Positions 19,732-28,833 of a DNA stretch of 64,000 nt are shown one piece after another (position 1 is the first letter of the stretch; each line of letters starts with the position of its first letter). Both the position numbers and the translations under genes were made by a program. The DNA is taken from the NCBI GenBank assembly GCA_946480915.1, contig CAMLLO010000008.1, positions 97,986-161,985 on the forward strand, given 5' to 3'. The DNA is from an uncultured Sphingobacteriaceae bacterium (GTDB lineage Bacteria; Bacteroidota; Bacteroidia; Sphingobacteriales; Sphingobacteriaceae). The notes under the pieces were generated by a model. That model was not told the DNA's origin, did not search any database, and worked only from the letters and a program-made list of their open reading frames with translations.

Positions 19732-20862
19732 TTAGCTAAGCCCGATAATCCCTTTTATTCTCGAATTTCCAATGATTTTAACAAGCTTGTAAGTTAGTAT
19801 CATGATAAACGTTGTGAATATAATTTGTAAAACCAAACCTTTCCAGACATTTACAGTCGATAAATAATCTTTAAAATAGAAGTTAATAACTATCATAATC
19901 TCGAAGATAAGGAGAGGATGAAGAAGATAAATACCGTATACAGTTTTGCGTGGATTTAGCTTGTTGATTCTTGATACCTTACCAAATTTCAACATGGCGA
20001 AAAATAGGAGGATTGAAAGAATGCCGTTGCTGAATCTGTTTGATGCAAAAGCATCTCCACAATTTTTTATTGTCAACCAATATCCCTCATAGCTTGCCAG
20101 AATAAAAGAACCGAACAAGGCGAGTAGAACAAATGGCCATGATATTCTCTTCAATACATCAGAGATATAACTGTGGTAATTATTTATTTGTATGCCTAAC
20201 CATATAAAAAATGTATAGGATAATACCGCTTTCGCATGATTTGCCGCAATCCACATATAATGCAGATTTAGACAATAGAATGCGGTTAGGGAAAAGAAAA
20301 CTAAACCCAGCCATGGCTTATTAATGTGTTTTTTTAAACTTATAATCAACGCCATCCCGATTATATAGGTCGTGATAAACCAATAGGCGCTGTAAAGTAA
20401 AAGCCCATTTAAAATCGCATAATTAGATTTTATAAAGCCTTTGATATCTCTTGTTTCCCAAAGGTCTTTTAATGGTATCAACTGAACTATAGATATCACC
20501 ATGAAAATAATTATAATTGCGATCCAGGGAGCGTAGATCTTTGGAGTTCTTTCCTTGAAATACGAGAAGAGCGTATATTTATTTATTCTGGAGTTTAGAA
20601 GAAATCCGGAAACGATAAAAAAGATAATAGTGCTTATTTTTCCTGTCTGGATTACAAAGATTTTTACCCATTCTTCGGTAAACGAGTGGGTAACCCTTTC
20701 GTTCCATCCTAAGAGGGAATGTCCCCAGATAATAAAAAAAATAGTGACAAATCGGATAGTGTCGATCTGCTCGTAATTAACACTAGGATTGGTGGGTTTT
20801 ATGTGTACTAACTTTAAGTTAATATCGGATTCGGAAAGCGCGGCATTGCCATCAAATTGCAT
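19732..20862 (-). CDS. Acyltransferase 3 family membrane protein
   Basis: 376 residues with about ten membrane helices. The N-terminal landmark of O-acyltransferases is present: IDTIRFVTIFFIIWGHSLLG with the essential His, and further on GFLLNSR and the C-terminal RKTVYGIYLLHPLLIFEIM. It probably acetylates or acylates a cell-surface glycan. It is monocistronic; no polysaccharide genes adjoin it, so the target cannot be named. Confidence 0.88.
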   Translation of the reverse strand: MQFDGNAALSESDINLKLVHIKPTNPSVNYEQIDTIRFVTIFFIIWGHSLLGWNERVTHSFTEEWVKIFVIQTGKISTIIFFIVSGFLLNSRINKYTLFSYFKERTPKIYAPWIAIIIIFMVISIVQLIPLKDLWETRDIKGFIKSNYAILNGLLLYSAYWFITTYIIGMALIISLKKHINKPWLGLVFFSLTAFYCLNLHYMWIAANHAKAVLSYTFFIWLGIQINNYHSYISDVLKRISWPFVLLALFGSFILASYEGYWLTIKNCGDAFASNRFSNGILSILLFFAMLKFGKVSRINKLNPRKTVYGIYLLHPLLIFEIMIVINFYFKDYLSTVNVWKGLVLQIIFTTFIMILTYKLVKIIGNSRIKGIIGLS

Positions 20863-21043
20863 ATATTCTGTTAAGAAATTAGGTTCAAGTGGATGCTTGT
20901 ACGAAGAAAATGCGTTCTTAGTTTCTTAAAAGTTTAAATAGTTAATTTAGTATTTTAAACCGCTAGTTTATACCGGTTTAATGCGTTGATAAGCGTCTCA
21001 ATCGTTTTTAACCTGATGAATATGCTCGGCCTGACTTTCGTTT

Positions 21044-21802
21044 TTATCGAACATCAAGGTCCGCGATTTGCTTTTTATATGCGGACGGAAGAATAATGTT
21101 TCTGAGCAATCCCTCCAGTTTAAAAATGTGTGCAAGCTTGTAGATTTTTAAGACAGGATACAGCAAAGGAATTTTCCCTAATGAGAGTAGAAGATTTACT
21201 CTTTCGGGCACAATTAGAAGCTGGGCTTGCTTTAATAACTGGTATCTGACTAATCCGAGATGATGCCTGTACTGTTTGTACAGATCGTCTGTGAAATGAC
21301 TATAAATAAGATTATTTTGAATATGTTCTTGGCGCATAATTAACCAGTCATCGTAAAGAATTGGTAATCCGGTAAGTCTCATTCGCTGTCCAACGCGATA
21401 GAATACATCGAAAATCTCTGTTTTTTCGTCTTTAGTAAGCTTTCTCTCAAGTACTTCGAACGACCTGATAGAATAATCAATCAACATGAAAAGAACATCT
21501 CGGTAGGCCCAATCGGGAATTGCAGCGCCACGTTTTTCTTCCACATCTTTATGAATAGCAGTAATTTTATCAATTGCGTAAAGAGCATCATGATATTCGG
21601 AAAATACAATTTTCCGGGCATAGGAAACGGTAGAGAATAATCTTCCAAGCGGATCTGCCGGAAGGCGCCCAGTAAAATATAGCCAGTCCACGGCTTTGTT
21701 TAAAGCAAACTCGGCAGACGCTCCGGCAAATATGAAAAGAATGGTATCTCCCTTGCCCCAAATCTTTCTGACTATTGAATCTTTATCTACAAAAAATGCC
21801 AT
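21044..21802 (-). CDS. MpaB / rubber-oxygenase-like (DUF2236) protein
   Basis: 252 residues of the DUF2236 family, alpha-helical haem-type oxygenases that include latex-clearing protein and the fungal MpaB. The landmark is TAIHKDVEEKRG, whose His is the expected haem ligand, with FVDKDSIVRKIWG at the N-terminus and LLYDDWLIMRQ-like helices later. It is shorter than the well-studied members. It overlaps the 3' end of the DUF2809 gene by 16 bases and is the last gene of a three-gene unit with a B12-radical SAM enzyme, suggesting oxidative tailoring of a lipid or other small molecule (inference). Confidence 0.82.
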   Translation of the reverse strand: MAFFVDKDSIVRKIWGKGDTILFIFAGASAEFALNKAVDWLYFTGRLPADPLGRLFSTVSYARKIVFSEYHDALYAIDKITAIHKDVEEKRGAAIPDWAYRDVLFMLIDYSIRSFEVLERKLTKDEKTEIFDVFYRVGQRMRLTGLPILYDDWLIMRQEHIQNNLIYSHFTDDLYKQYRHHLGLVRYQLLKQAQLLIVPERVNLLLSLGKIPLLYPVLKIYKLAHIFKLEGLLRNIILPSAYKKQIADLDVR

Positions 21803-22197
21803 ACCTTATCCTCCTGCTGTACTTTTGCCCTTGAAAGCTTTAATTTTTCAATCGCTAACACCAATAAAATTCCCAATGTATATGCCAAAATATCGAACCA
21901 GGTAAAATAGGTGCCAATGATAATATTGGCGATTTTTGAACCGCTTAAACCCAGGTGCTGAACTATGTTGAAAAACTGTAAGGTTTCTATGAGGTATGAA
22001 AGAAGAAGAACCCAAACGGCCGTTGTACTAGTTGACCAGTTTAAAAAGCTTTTGACAAGGCAATAAAGCAGAACTACTACTAAAAGATCACCAACGTAAG
22101 GCCGGATAAATTCATCATGTGCAAACAGGGCAATGAGTACTTCTATAATGAATAGAAGGATAGAAAGAATGAAATAGGTTTTGCGGAAAGTAAGCAT
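21787..22197 (-). CDS. DUF2809 membrane protein
   Basis: 136 residues with four membrane helices. Family signatures are RPYVGDLLVVVLLYCLVKSF and FTWFDILAYTLGILL. Function is unknown; the fold resembles VanZ-like small membrane proteins. It is the middle gene of the unit, starting 8 bases after the radical SAM stop and overlapping the MpaB-like gene. Confidence 0.85.
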   Translation of the reverse strand: MLTFRKTYFILSILLFIIEVLIALFAHDEFIRPYVGDLLVVVLLYCLVKSFLNWSTSTTAVWVLLLSYLIETLQFFNIVQHLGLSGSKIANIIIGTYFTWFDILAYTLGILLVLAIEKLKLSRAKVQQEDKVWHFL

Positions 22198-22205
22198 TAT
22201 ATAGG

Positions 22206-23615
22206 TTAATCATTAAGTGATAAAATGGGATTATGTGCTGTGGAAAGCGGTTTCTTTGTATTCACTTTTGACAAAATGGATTCCAGTAATGGCAGCATAT
22301 GATTCAAGCTTCCTGTTTTAATAAGGAAGTTCCAAACTGGCTCAAATTTTTTCCAGCCTCCGGTATAAAAGAAGTGTTTCAAACTGTGCTTAGCTGAATC
22401 ATGTACCATGCTTGATTTTAGGATATTTTTCCAGCTGTAAAACTCTTTATAAGCCCACCAGTAACCTGCTTCGAGTTCAGAAGCGTTCAGGCCCGAAGTT
22501 TCATACACCACGTTTCTGGTATCATATAGATCCCAGTTTCTGGATTTTATTCTTCTTTGCATTTCCATGCTTTTAAAAAGAGCAGTGCCGGGGTAGGGAG
22601 TTAGAATGTGATAGGTAGATGTCGTCAATCCGTTACTTACACCCCAATCAACGGTTCTTTTAAATACATCCTTGTCGTCATCGTCTAATCCAAATACAAA
22701 GCTTCCATTTATCATAATCCCGAGCGAATGAAGACGATTTACTGCTTTTATATAATCTTTCTCCAGGTTTTGCTTTTTATTGCCCTGTTTCAGGTTTTGG
22801 GGAGAAAATGTTTCAAAGCCAACGAAGAGGCTTCGAAGTCCTGCTTCTGCAGCTTTCTCGATAAGGTTGCCGCGTAATATAGAATCAATGGTGGCAGCTC
22901 CCTGAAAAACACGGTTCATGCCTTTCATGCCATCAAATAAGGCACCTGCGAATTTTGTATTCCCGAGAAGGTGATCGTCAAGAAAATATAGGTGCTTGCC
23001 CGGGAGCCTTTCTATTTCTGCCAATGCATCGTCTACTTCCTGAGTGTAAAATGTTTTTCCGCCTTCGAAGAATGCATCTTTATAACAGAAAGTGCAGTGA
23101 TGAGGACAGCCTCGTGTTACGACAATCGAATTGGGCACGAGATACAAATTCCGCTTTATAAGATCTCTCCGTATTGGAGGTACTTTCTCTAACGTCCGCA
23201 CAGACGACCTGTAAATCTTTTGCGGCCTCTTCTCTTTAAAGTCTTTTAAAAATAAAGGGAATGTGTCTTCTCCCGGCCCTGTAAAGATGGTATCTGCATA
23301 CTTCATAGCCTCATCCGGTAGCGAGGTTACATGGAGTCCGCCTAATATTACATAAGATCCTTTACTTCTGTAATGCTCAGCTATTTTATAAGCACGGTAG
23401 GCGTTGGTTATATAAACTTGTATAATTACTAAATCGGGCTGATCATTTAATCGTAGCTCTTCAACATGCTGATCCTGCAGATCAATTTCGTCATCTGGAG
23501 AAAGATATGCAGCAAGAGTTGCAAGCCCCAGAGGAGGAAAGAGCGAATATTTTATAGGTCGCCAAAAAGGACTTTCAGCCTCGGTTAGCGCAGGAAGAAT
23601 TAATTTTACTTTCAT
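22206..23615 (-). CDS. B12-binding-domain radical SAM protein
   Basis: 469 residues. The cobalamin-binding-like Rossmann domain is at about 1-130 (PPLGLATLAAYL, VILGGLHVTSLPDEA). The radical SAM core at about 160-370 has the 4Fe-4S cysteines Cys170, Cys174 and Cys177 in RGCPHHCTFC. A C-terminal region of about 100 residues has no catalytic motif. Members of this class methylate or rearrange unactivated carbons. It is the first gene of the cluster with DUF2809 and an MpaB-like oxygenase; no known pathway is recognised. Confidence 0.92.
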   Translation of the reverse strand: MKVKLILPALTEAESPFWRPIKYSLFPPLGLATLAAYLSPDDEIDLQDQHVEELRLNDQPDLVIIQVYITNAYRAYKIAEHYRSKGSYVILGGLHVTSLPDEAMKYADTIFTGPGEDTFPLFLKDFKEKRPQKIYRSSVRTLEKVPPIRRDLIKRNLYLVPNSIVVTRGCPHHCTFCYKDAFFEGGKTFYTQEVDDALAEIERLPGKHLYFLDDHLLGNTKFAGALFDGMKGMNRVFQGAATIDSILRGNLIEKAAEAGLRSLFVGFETFSPQNLKQGNKKQNLEKDYIKAVNRLHSLGIMINGSFVFGLDDDDKDVFKRTVDWGVSNGLTTSTYHILTPYPGTALFKSMEMQRRIKSRNWDLYDTRNVVYETSGLNASELEAGYWWAYKEFYSWKNILKSSMVHDSAKHSLKHFFYTGGWKKFEPVWNFLIKTGSLNHMLPLLESILSKVNTKKPLSTAHNPILSLND

Positions 23616-23658
23616 GGAATTTAATTGAGAAGAGGCCGTTTATTGCCACTAATTGTTA

Positions 23659-25032
23659 TTACGCTAATTCTGTGACTGGTTTTCTAGTCAAGTCAATCTT
23701 TGCTGACAAATACATCATCACCGCAACTGTAATAAACAGTCCAATACTTCCAAATAATAAAGCCAGATCTTGTAACTGAATAATTACGAAGATGAAACCG
23801 TAAAAAACGCTTAGGATACCCGAGAAAATAACAGCCGGCTTCTTACTTTTAAGTACTGATGCAATAAATACTCCGATTAGCGTCACCGTGGCTACCGACG
23901 CAATTAAATAGGCAGCGTTAAATCCTACACGTTCACTAAAGGATAGCAGTAGGGTATAATAAATACTCATTGCGGCTCCAATCAGCACATATTGGAGCAG
24001 ATGGACCTTTCGCTTGTTTAAAAGCTCTGTAAAGAATAGGGATATAAAAGTCAAAAGAATAATTAAGATAGCATATTTGGCAGAGCGCATCGTTTTTTGA
24101 TATTGATCTACCGGTAAAATGAATTTTACCCCAAACGATGCATCATCGTTTACTGAATTCGAAGCTGAAATGGTATGCATCACAGTGTTTTCTTCGACCC
24201 ATTGTTGCGGGAAAGGCCTGTTGAAATAGGGCATTTTCCAGGTTGCAGTAAATCCGTTTTTTGTGATTCTTCGATCTTCGGGAAGATAACGTCCGGTAAA
24301 ACTTGGGTTATTCCATTTTCCTTCTACTTTAACTGTTGTGGTTTTACCAAGATGCACAAAGTTAAGTTCGCTGCTTCCACGCAGATCCAAATCGAAGTTG
24401 AAGTTTAGCGCAGTGTTGTGTCCCTGGCTCAGATCCGGCAAAATTATCAGATTATTCTGGAAGAGATGTAAGGAGCTAAAGTCTGGCTCGACATCATAAA
24501 CAGAATTTCCTAATTTGATGGAGGGATTGTTTTTTAGCCCTTTCAAATCGCTGAGACCAATGTCTAACTTTGCTTTGTCCCATAGAATCATAGTGGGGTC
24601 AATGCCAGACTTTTTTAATTCAAGCGCACTAAACTTCCCGTTTACCTGAACTTTCGTATTATACACAACGGCATCGAAAATTCCCCGGTGAAGTATCTCC
24701 GGTTCAACCTTGCTGACGATATTTAACGTCTCGGGCAGGATGTAAATATTCGTTAATACTTCTTTATACGAGATTTTGCTGTTGGTATCTTTTTGTTTTA
24801 CAAGCGTTTTATAGGGGAGTACCATTACCGGACCTTCTAACAATTGACTCCCGGACCATTTATCGGATATTTCTTTTATGACTTTATCCTGCCTAGCTTG
24901 GCGTTCCCATATTAGGTCCTGTATCCAGCTAGAGGGTATAAGCAATAATAAAGTAAGGATTCCAATAAGAGCTAGCTTGATTAATACCGATTCTCCGAAC
25001 CATGCTATTAATCCTTTTTTTTCTGTTTCCAT
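23659..25032 (-). CDS. creD: CreD-family inner membrane protein
   Basis: 457 residues, full length. One N-terminal membrane helix (KLALIGILTLLLLIPSSWIQ) is followed by RQARQDKVIKEISDKWSGSQ, typical of CreD. A large beta-rich periplasmic region to about 310 precedes five to six C-terminal helices. In E. coli CreD is a CreBC-regulated envelope protein; the exact role is unclear. A perfect 17-bp palindrome lies 24 bases upstream of the ATG, and the same element precedes the neighbouring regulator operon, so direct control by that regulator is likely. Confidence 0.93.
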   Translation of the reverse strand: METEKKGLIAWFGESVLIKLALIGILTLLLLIPSSWIQDLIWERQARQDKVIKEISDKWSGSQLLEGPVMVLPYKTLVKQKDTNSKISYKEVLTNIYILPETLNIVSKVEPEILHRGIFDAVVYNTKVQVNGKFSALELKKSGIDPTMILWDKAKLDIGLSDLKGLKNNPSIKLGNSVYDVEPDFSSLHLFQNNLIILPDLSQGHNTALNFNFDLDLRGSSELNFVHLGKTTTVKVEGKWNNPSFTGRYLPEDRRITKNGFTATWKMPYFNRPFPQQWVEENTVMHTISASNSVNDDASFGVKFILPVDQYQKTMRSAKYAILIILLTFISLFFTELLNKRKVHLLQYVLIGAAMSIYYTLLLSFSERVGFNAAYLIASVATVTLIGVFIASVLKSKKPAVIFSGILSVFYGFIFVIIQLQDLALLFGSIGLFITVAVMMYLSAKIDLTRKPVTELA

Positions 25033-25055
25033 TTTGTGTTTGTCTGTTTAAAAGT

Positions 25056-25072
25056 ACTTTGAAATTCAAAGT
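25056..25072. promoter_or_regulatory. 17-bp palindromic operator upstream of creD
   Basis: ACTTTGAAATTCAAAGT is a perfect palindrome around the central A. It lies between creD and the winged-helix gene, 24 bases upstream of creD. A near-identical copy is at 26018-26034. It is the likely binding site of the winged-helix regulator encoded at 25090-25392. Confidence 0.75.
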
Positions 25073-25089
25073 GATTGAATAAAAAAATA

Positions 25090-25392
25090 TTAACTTTTCT
25101 GTTGTTTAATTAAATTTTCCAGGGCTTCAAGGTGTTTTTTAAAAGCTTCGCGACCTTTTGCCGAAGCAGAATATTGGGTGTTTGGTTTCCGTCCGACAAA
25201 ACTTTTGTTTACCAGAATGTATTCTTCTTTTTCCAAAGCTTTTAAATGAGAGGCGAGGTTTCCATCGGTTACATTCAATAACTCTTTCAGCGAGTTAAAG
25301 TCATAACTTTCATTAGCAACCAATACGCTCATAATCTGAAGCCGAATGCGGTTTTCAAAAGCTTTATCGAACTGTTCTAATACGTTCTTCAC
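25090..25392 (-). CDS. Winged-helix transcriptional regulator (ArsR/HTH_34-like)
   Basis: 100 residues. The helix-turn-helix lies at about 25-65 (NSLKELLNVTDGNLASHLKALEKEEYI) followed by a wing with VGRKPNTQYSASAKG, typical of small dimeric winged-helix regulators. It overlaps the upstream membrane-protein gene by 4 bases, so the two are co-transcribed. CreD lies directly downstream with its own palindrome. The arrangement points to autoregulation plus control of creD. No cysteine or metal site is seen, so the inducer may act through the membrane partner (inference). Confidence 0.9.
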   Translation of the reverse strand: MKNVLEQFDKAFENRIRLQIMSVLVANESYDFNSLKELLNVTDGNLASHLKALEKEEYILVNKSFVGRKPNTQYSASAKGREAFKKHLEALENLIKQQKS

Positions 25393-26009
25393 TGATTGTA
25401 TTTAAAATGCATGATAGATCCGTACAAAATATGGAGAAGACCAAAGCCGATAACCCAAAATACAATTCCATAACCCGGAAATAAGGCAGCCAGTAAACCC
25501 AATATAATTTCACATAAGCCAAGCCATTTAACATCCGTAAAAGTATAATGACTTGCTGCAACAAGCGCCAAACCGTAGAATATAAGGCATGCCGAAGCAA
25601 TGATGCCATAATCACCTCTTAGTAACAAAATCAAAATAAATAATCCCCCGGTGACTAAAGGAACTGACATATTCATCAGTAGGCGTCTACTTACAGGGTT
25701 CCAAAAGTTTTCTCCTTTCTTTCGAGCCTGACGAATAGTAAGCCAAATTCCGGTGAGTATCGACAAAATTAAAACACCTATGGCTATAAGAGATAACTTC
25801 CACAAAACTGTGCTGTCGTTTACGAGATATTCCCTGTAACGCAGTCCGCCGTTATGAAGGTAAACTGTTTTATATCCCAGGAGAGCACCTATAAGCGCGT
25901 AAACTCCAGCCATTATTCCCGAAAGGCCACTTAGAGAAATAAATTTGGCAGACCGTTCCATCAGATTTCTGATTGAACTCAACTCCGAGTAAATATCTTT
26001 TTCTTTCAT
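25389..26009 (-). CDS. Membrane protein paired with winged-helix regulator
   Basis: 206 residues with about six membrane helices in a hydrophobic pattern and a cytoplasmic N-terminus MKEKDIYSELSSIRNLMERS. It is not recognised as a named family, but the gene order membrane protein / winged-helix regulator / CreD recurs in Bacteroidota to my knowledge. It is the first gene of its operon; the 17-bp palindrome begins only 9 bases upstream of its ATG. It may sequester or signal to the regulator. Confidence 0.75.
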   Translation of the reverse strand: MKEKDIYSELSSIRNLMERSAKFISLSGLSGIMAGVYALIGALLGYKTVYLHNGGLRYREYLVNDSTVLWKLSLIAIGVLILSILTGIWLTIRQARKKGENFWNPVSRRLLMNMSVPLVTGGLFILILLLRGDYGIIASACLIFYGLALVAASHYTFTDVKWLGLCEIILGLLAALFPGYGIVFWVIGFGLLHILYGSIMHFKYNQ

Positions 26010-26017
26010 TTAAAAGA

Positions 26018-26034
26018 ACTTTGTATTTCAAAGT
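26018..26034. promoter_or_regulatory. 17-bp palindromic operator upstream of the regulator operon
   Basis: ACTTTGTATTTCAAAGT matches the element at 25056-25072 at 15 of 17 positions and keeps both ACTTTG/CAAAGT arms. It starts 9 bases upstream of the start codon, so bound protein would cover the transcript start or leader. This fits negative autoregulation. Confidence 0.72.
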
Positions 26035-26124
26035 AAAGTAATATAATTGGAATGTGCAAATAAAAATCAAAAGAGGGTAGGATTACCTTTCTTGAATCTT
26101 CCTAATTGACGTTTTATTATTATG

Positions 26125-26132
26125 TACTTTTG
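26125..26132 (+). promoter_or_regulatory. Putative -7 promoter element of the amidase gene
   Basis: TACTTTTG matches the Bacteroidota -7 consensus TANNTTTG. It lies 35 bases upstream of the amidase ATG, with TTGAC at 26106-26110 as a possible upstream element, although the spacing is shorter than the usual 19 bases. Confidence 0.4.
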
Positions 26133-26167
26133 CCCTATAAAAGCCGTTAAGCTTTTTTGTTTGACAT

Positions 26168-26845
26168 ATGAATTTAGTTCACACTTCTTTTTTTGCAGGA
26201 TTTATCCTCTTTTTGATGTCAAATACAGCCTTGGCTCAAAGCTTACAAAATCAGGAAAGCAATTCAATAGGTATGTCCAAAGCGTTCAGGGTTGTACTTG
26301 ATCCGGGGCACGGAGGTAAAGACAGTGTAACGCGGGCAGGCGGTTTTTATGAGAAAGATATCGTATTGAGTATTGCTAAAGAAATAAAAGATCATCTTAA
26401 TAAAAACGGTTTTGAAGTTATCATGACGCGTGAATCGGACGAATTTATTTCACTTTCAGACAGAGCTGCGGTAAGCGGAGATGTGTTTATATCGCTGCAT
26501 GCCAATAGTGTTGCTGATACCATCGGGCCGAGTGTTCGATCGATGATTAAAGGTATGGAAATATATACGGCAAAAAACACGCAGAACGACAGTGCTTTAA
26601 TTGCCAGAAGTAAATTTTTAGCGACTTTGTTTCAAAGGCAATTGTCAGATCTTGAGGGTATCAATTCCAGAGGGATAAAAGAGAAACAACTGGCAGTTTT
26701 GAATCAGAATCAGTCGGCAGCTATTTTAATTGAACTTGGCTATCTGACAAATGAAGAAGACCTGGCATTTCTCACCAAAAAGGAAAACTACCAGCAAATA
26801 GCTGAAGCTTTTTGTAAAGCCTTGAAAGCTTACAAATCTAATTAA
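26168..26845 (+). CDS. N-acetylmuramoyl-L-alanine amidase (Amidase_3)
   Basis: 225 residues. The N-terminal signal peptide ends near NTALAQS. The zinc-amidase domain shows VVLDPGHGGKDS (His ligand), FYEKDIVL (Glu ligand), FISLHANS (His ligand) and the catalytic Glu in ILIELGYLTNEED. It cleaves the amide between MurNAc and L-Ala in the periplasm during cell separation or turnover. No LysM or SPOR domain is attached. The helicase gene follows 53 bases later. Confidence 0.95.
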   Translation: MNLVHTSFFAGFILFLMSNTALAQSLQNQESNSIGMSKAFRVVLDPGHGGKDSVTRAGGFYEKDIVLSIAKEIKDHLNKNGFEVIMTRESDEFISLSDRAAVSGDVFISLHANSVADTIGPSVRSMIKGMEIYTAKNTQNDSALIARSKFLATLFQRQLSDLEGINSRGIKEKQLAVLNQNQSAAILIELGYLTNEEDLAFLTKKENYQQIAEAFCKALKAYKSN

Positions 26846-26898
26846 TACAACTTAATACAACATTCGCACGCCCCCCCTTAGCCTTAAAAAAGAAAAAC

Positions 26899-28803
26899 TT
26901 GTCGCCATATTTTCAGAAACTTTTAGATCTTCTTCACCTTGAACGAGAGGCAGATCTTCGTTCTTATCAGCAGTTAACACAATCAACTTCAATTGCCGAC
27001 CGGCGTAGCTCGGGTTTAACCTGGTATCCAATCGCTATCCGCAATACCGAAATGAGTAGGGGCGATTATCTTACAGTTGAAGTTGAGCGCACCACACACC
27101 AGGATATTTCACACCAGCTTCGTTTTGGCGCCTCAGCTGTGCTCTTTTCTAATCATGATCCTAAAAACGATAGGGTAGAAGGTGTCGTTACTTTTCAGGC
27201 AGGAAGCCGCTTAAAGATCACTTTGCGAACAGAAGAACTTCCGGATTGGGCAAGCGAAGGAAAACTTGGAATTGAAGTTCTGTTTGATAACAATACTTAC
27301 GATGAGATGCAGAGCGCTGTTAAAGAAGCCGCCAAACGGAAGGAAAACACACAGGAGGGGCAACTGATAAAAATTCTAACCGGTGAGCAAAAGCCATCTT
27401 TTAAGAGCGACATTCCGGCTTTTAATGTTTCAAAATTAAATGTTTCCCAACAAGAAAGCCTCAATAATATTTTGTCGGCACGCGAACTTGCAATTGTACA
27501 TGGCCCGCCGGGAACGGGTAAAACCACCACCCTGGTTCAGGCAATTAAAGCTTTATTTAAACAGGATGGAAAACAGATTTTGGTTGTGGCGCCCAGCAAT
27601 ACAGCGGTAGATTTATTAACTGAGAAGCTTGCTGACGAAGGCTTGAACGTACTTAGAGTTGGAAATCCAGCCCGGGTATCTGATAAATTGATGTCGCTTA
27701 CGCTGGATAGTAAAATGTCTGAACACAGCAGCATGAGGGAAATCAAGGGCTTGAGAAAACAAGCTAACGAGTTTCGTAACATGGCTCATAAGTATAAACG
27801 TAATTTCGGCAGGGCCGAACGGGAGCAGCGGAAAGCGCTGTTCGATGAGGCGCATAAGATTATGAAAGAGGTGGGTAACACTGAGCAATATATTCAGGAT
27901 GATCTTTTAGCTAAGGCAGAAGTTATCACCGCCACGCTGGTAGGTTCCAACCATTATACTGTTCGTAATCTAAACTATCATACATTAATTATTGATGAAG
28001 CTGCTCAGGCTTTGGAGCCTGCCTGCTGGATTCCAATTCTAAAAGCGCAAAAGTTAATTCTTGCCGGAGATCATTTTCAGTTATCACCAACGATAAAATC
28101 TGATCAGGCTGCAAGCAAGGGTTTAAATATAACCTTGCTCGAAAAATGTGCTGCTCTGCATCCTGAATCCGTCGTCCTTCTACAGGAACAATACCGTATG
28201 CACAGCGATATAATGGGTTATTCATCGCAGGTATTTTATCAAAGCAAGCTTCAGGCACACACGAGTGTGGCTAATCATTTGATGTTTTCAGGTGATATTT
28301 CTTTGAATTTTATTGATACAGCAGGTTGTGGCTTCGACGAGAAACTTGAAGGCGCAAGTTCCACTAATCCTGACGAAGCTTTGTTTTTAATGAAACACTT
28401 GACTGATTATGTGGATGCTTTAAAAGCTGGGGGAGTGCTAAATGAGTTTCCCAGTATCGCTGTCATCTCTCCCTACAAAGAACAGATTAATGTGCTCAAA
28501 GATCTCTTGATCAACTCTCCCGCATTAACGCAACACGCTGATAAAATATCGGTGAATACCATTGATAGTTTTCAGGGGCAGGAACGCGATATTGTTTATA
28601 TCAGCATGACACGTAGTAACACCGAAGGAACTATTGGTTTTCTCTCCGATATTCGCCGGATGAACGTAGCAATGACCCGTGCCCGCAAAAAACTAGTCAT
28701 TATTGGCGATAGTGCTACGCTTTCGCGTCTGCCTTTTTATGCAGATCTGATCGCCTACGCAGAGCAGAAGAACGGATATAAGAGTGCCTGGGAATTTATG
28801 TAA
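26899..28803 (+). CDS. SF1 superfamily helicase (UPF1/IGHMBP2-like)
   Basis: 634 residues; the start appears to be a TTG at 26899. An N-terminal beta-barrel-like domain (about 1-170) precedes the helicase core: Walker A GPPGTGKTTTL near 201, Walker B LIIDEAAQALEP, motif III GDHFQLSPT, motif IV QYRMH, motif V DSFQGQERDIVYISMTRSN and motif VI NVAMTRARKKL. It probably unwinds RNA or DNA 5' to 3'. It stands alone with no nuclease or methylase beside it, so a defence role is not indicated. Confidence 0.93.
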   Translation: MSPYFQKLLDLLHLEREADLRSYQQLTQSTSIADRRSSGLTWYPIAIRNTEMSRGDYLTVEVERTTHQDISHQLRFGASAVLFSNHDPKNDRVEGVVTFQAGSRLKITLRTEELPDWASEGKLGIEVLFDNNTYDEMQSAVKEAAKRKENTQEGQLIKILTGEQKPSFKSDIPAFNVSKLNVSQQESLNNILSARELAIVHGPPGTGKTTTLVQAIKALFKQDGKQILVVAPSNTAVDLLTEKLADEGLNVLRVGNPARVSDKLMSLTLDSKMSEHSSMREIKGLRKQANEFRNMAHKYKRNFGRAEREQRKALFDEAHKIMKEVGNTEQYIQDDLLAKAEVITATLVGSNHYTVRNLNYHTLIIDEAAQALEPACWIPILKAQKLILAGDHFQLSPTIKSDQAASKGLNITLLEKCAALHPESVVLLQEQYRMHSDIMGYSSQVFYQSKLQAHTSVANHLMFSGDISLNFIDTAGCGFDEKLEGASSTNPDEALFLMKHLTDYVDALKAGGVLNEFPSIAVISPYKEQINVLKDLLINSPALTQHADKISVNTIDSFQGQERDIVYISMTRSNTEGTIGFLSDIRRMNVAMTRARKKLVIIGDSATLSRLPFYADLIAYAEQKNGYKSAWEFM

Positions 28804-28825
28804 GCATTTATATCCGCTCTTTTGG
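28773..28825 (+). terminator. Terminator-like hairpin after the helicase gene
   Basis: Arms CGGATATAA (28773-28781) and TTATATCCG (28808-28816) are followed by a T-rich stretch. The 5' arm lies within the last codons of the helicase gene. It separates this gene from the convergent hydrolase gene. Confidence 0.45.
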
Positions 28826-28833
28826 TTTTTACT

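Noticed and set aside
26899..28803. Helicase as part of a defence island
   Set aside because: No nuclease, methylase or other defence gene adjoins it; neighbours are an amidase and an SGNH hydrolase.
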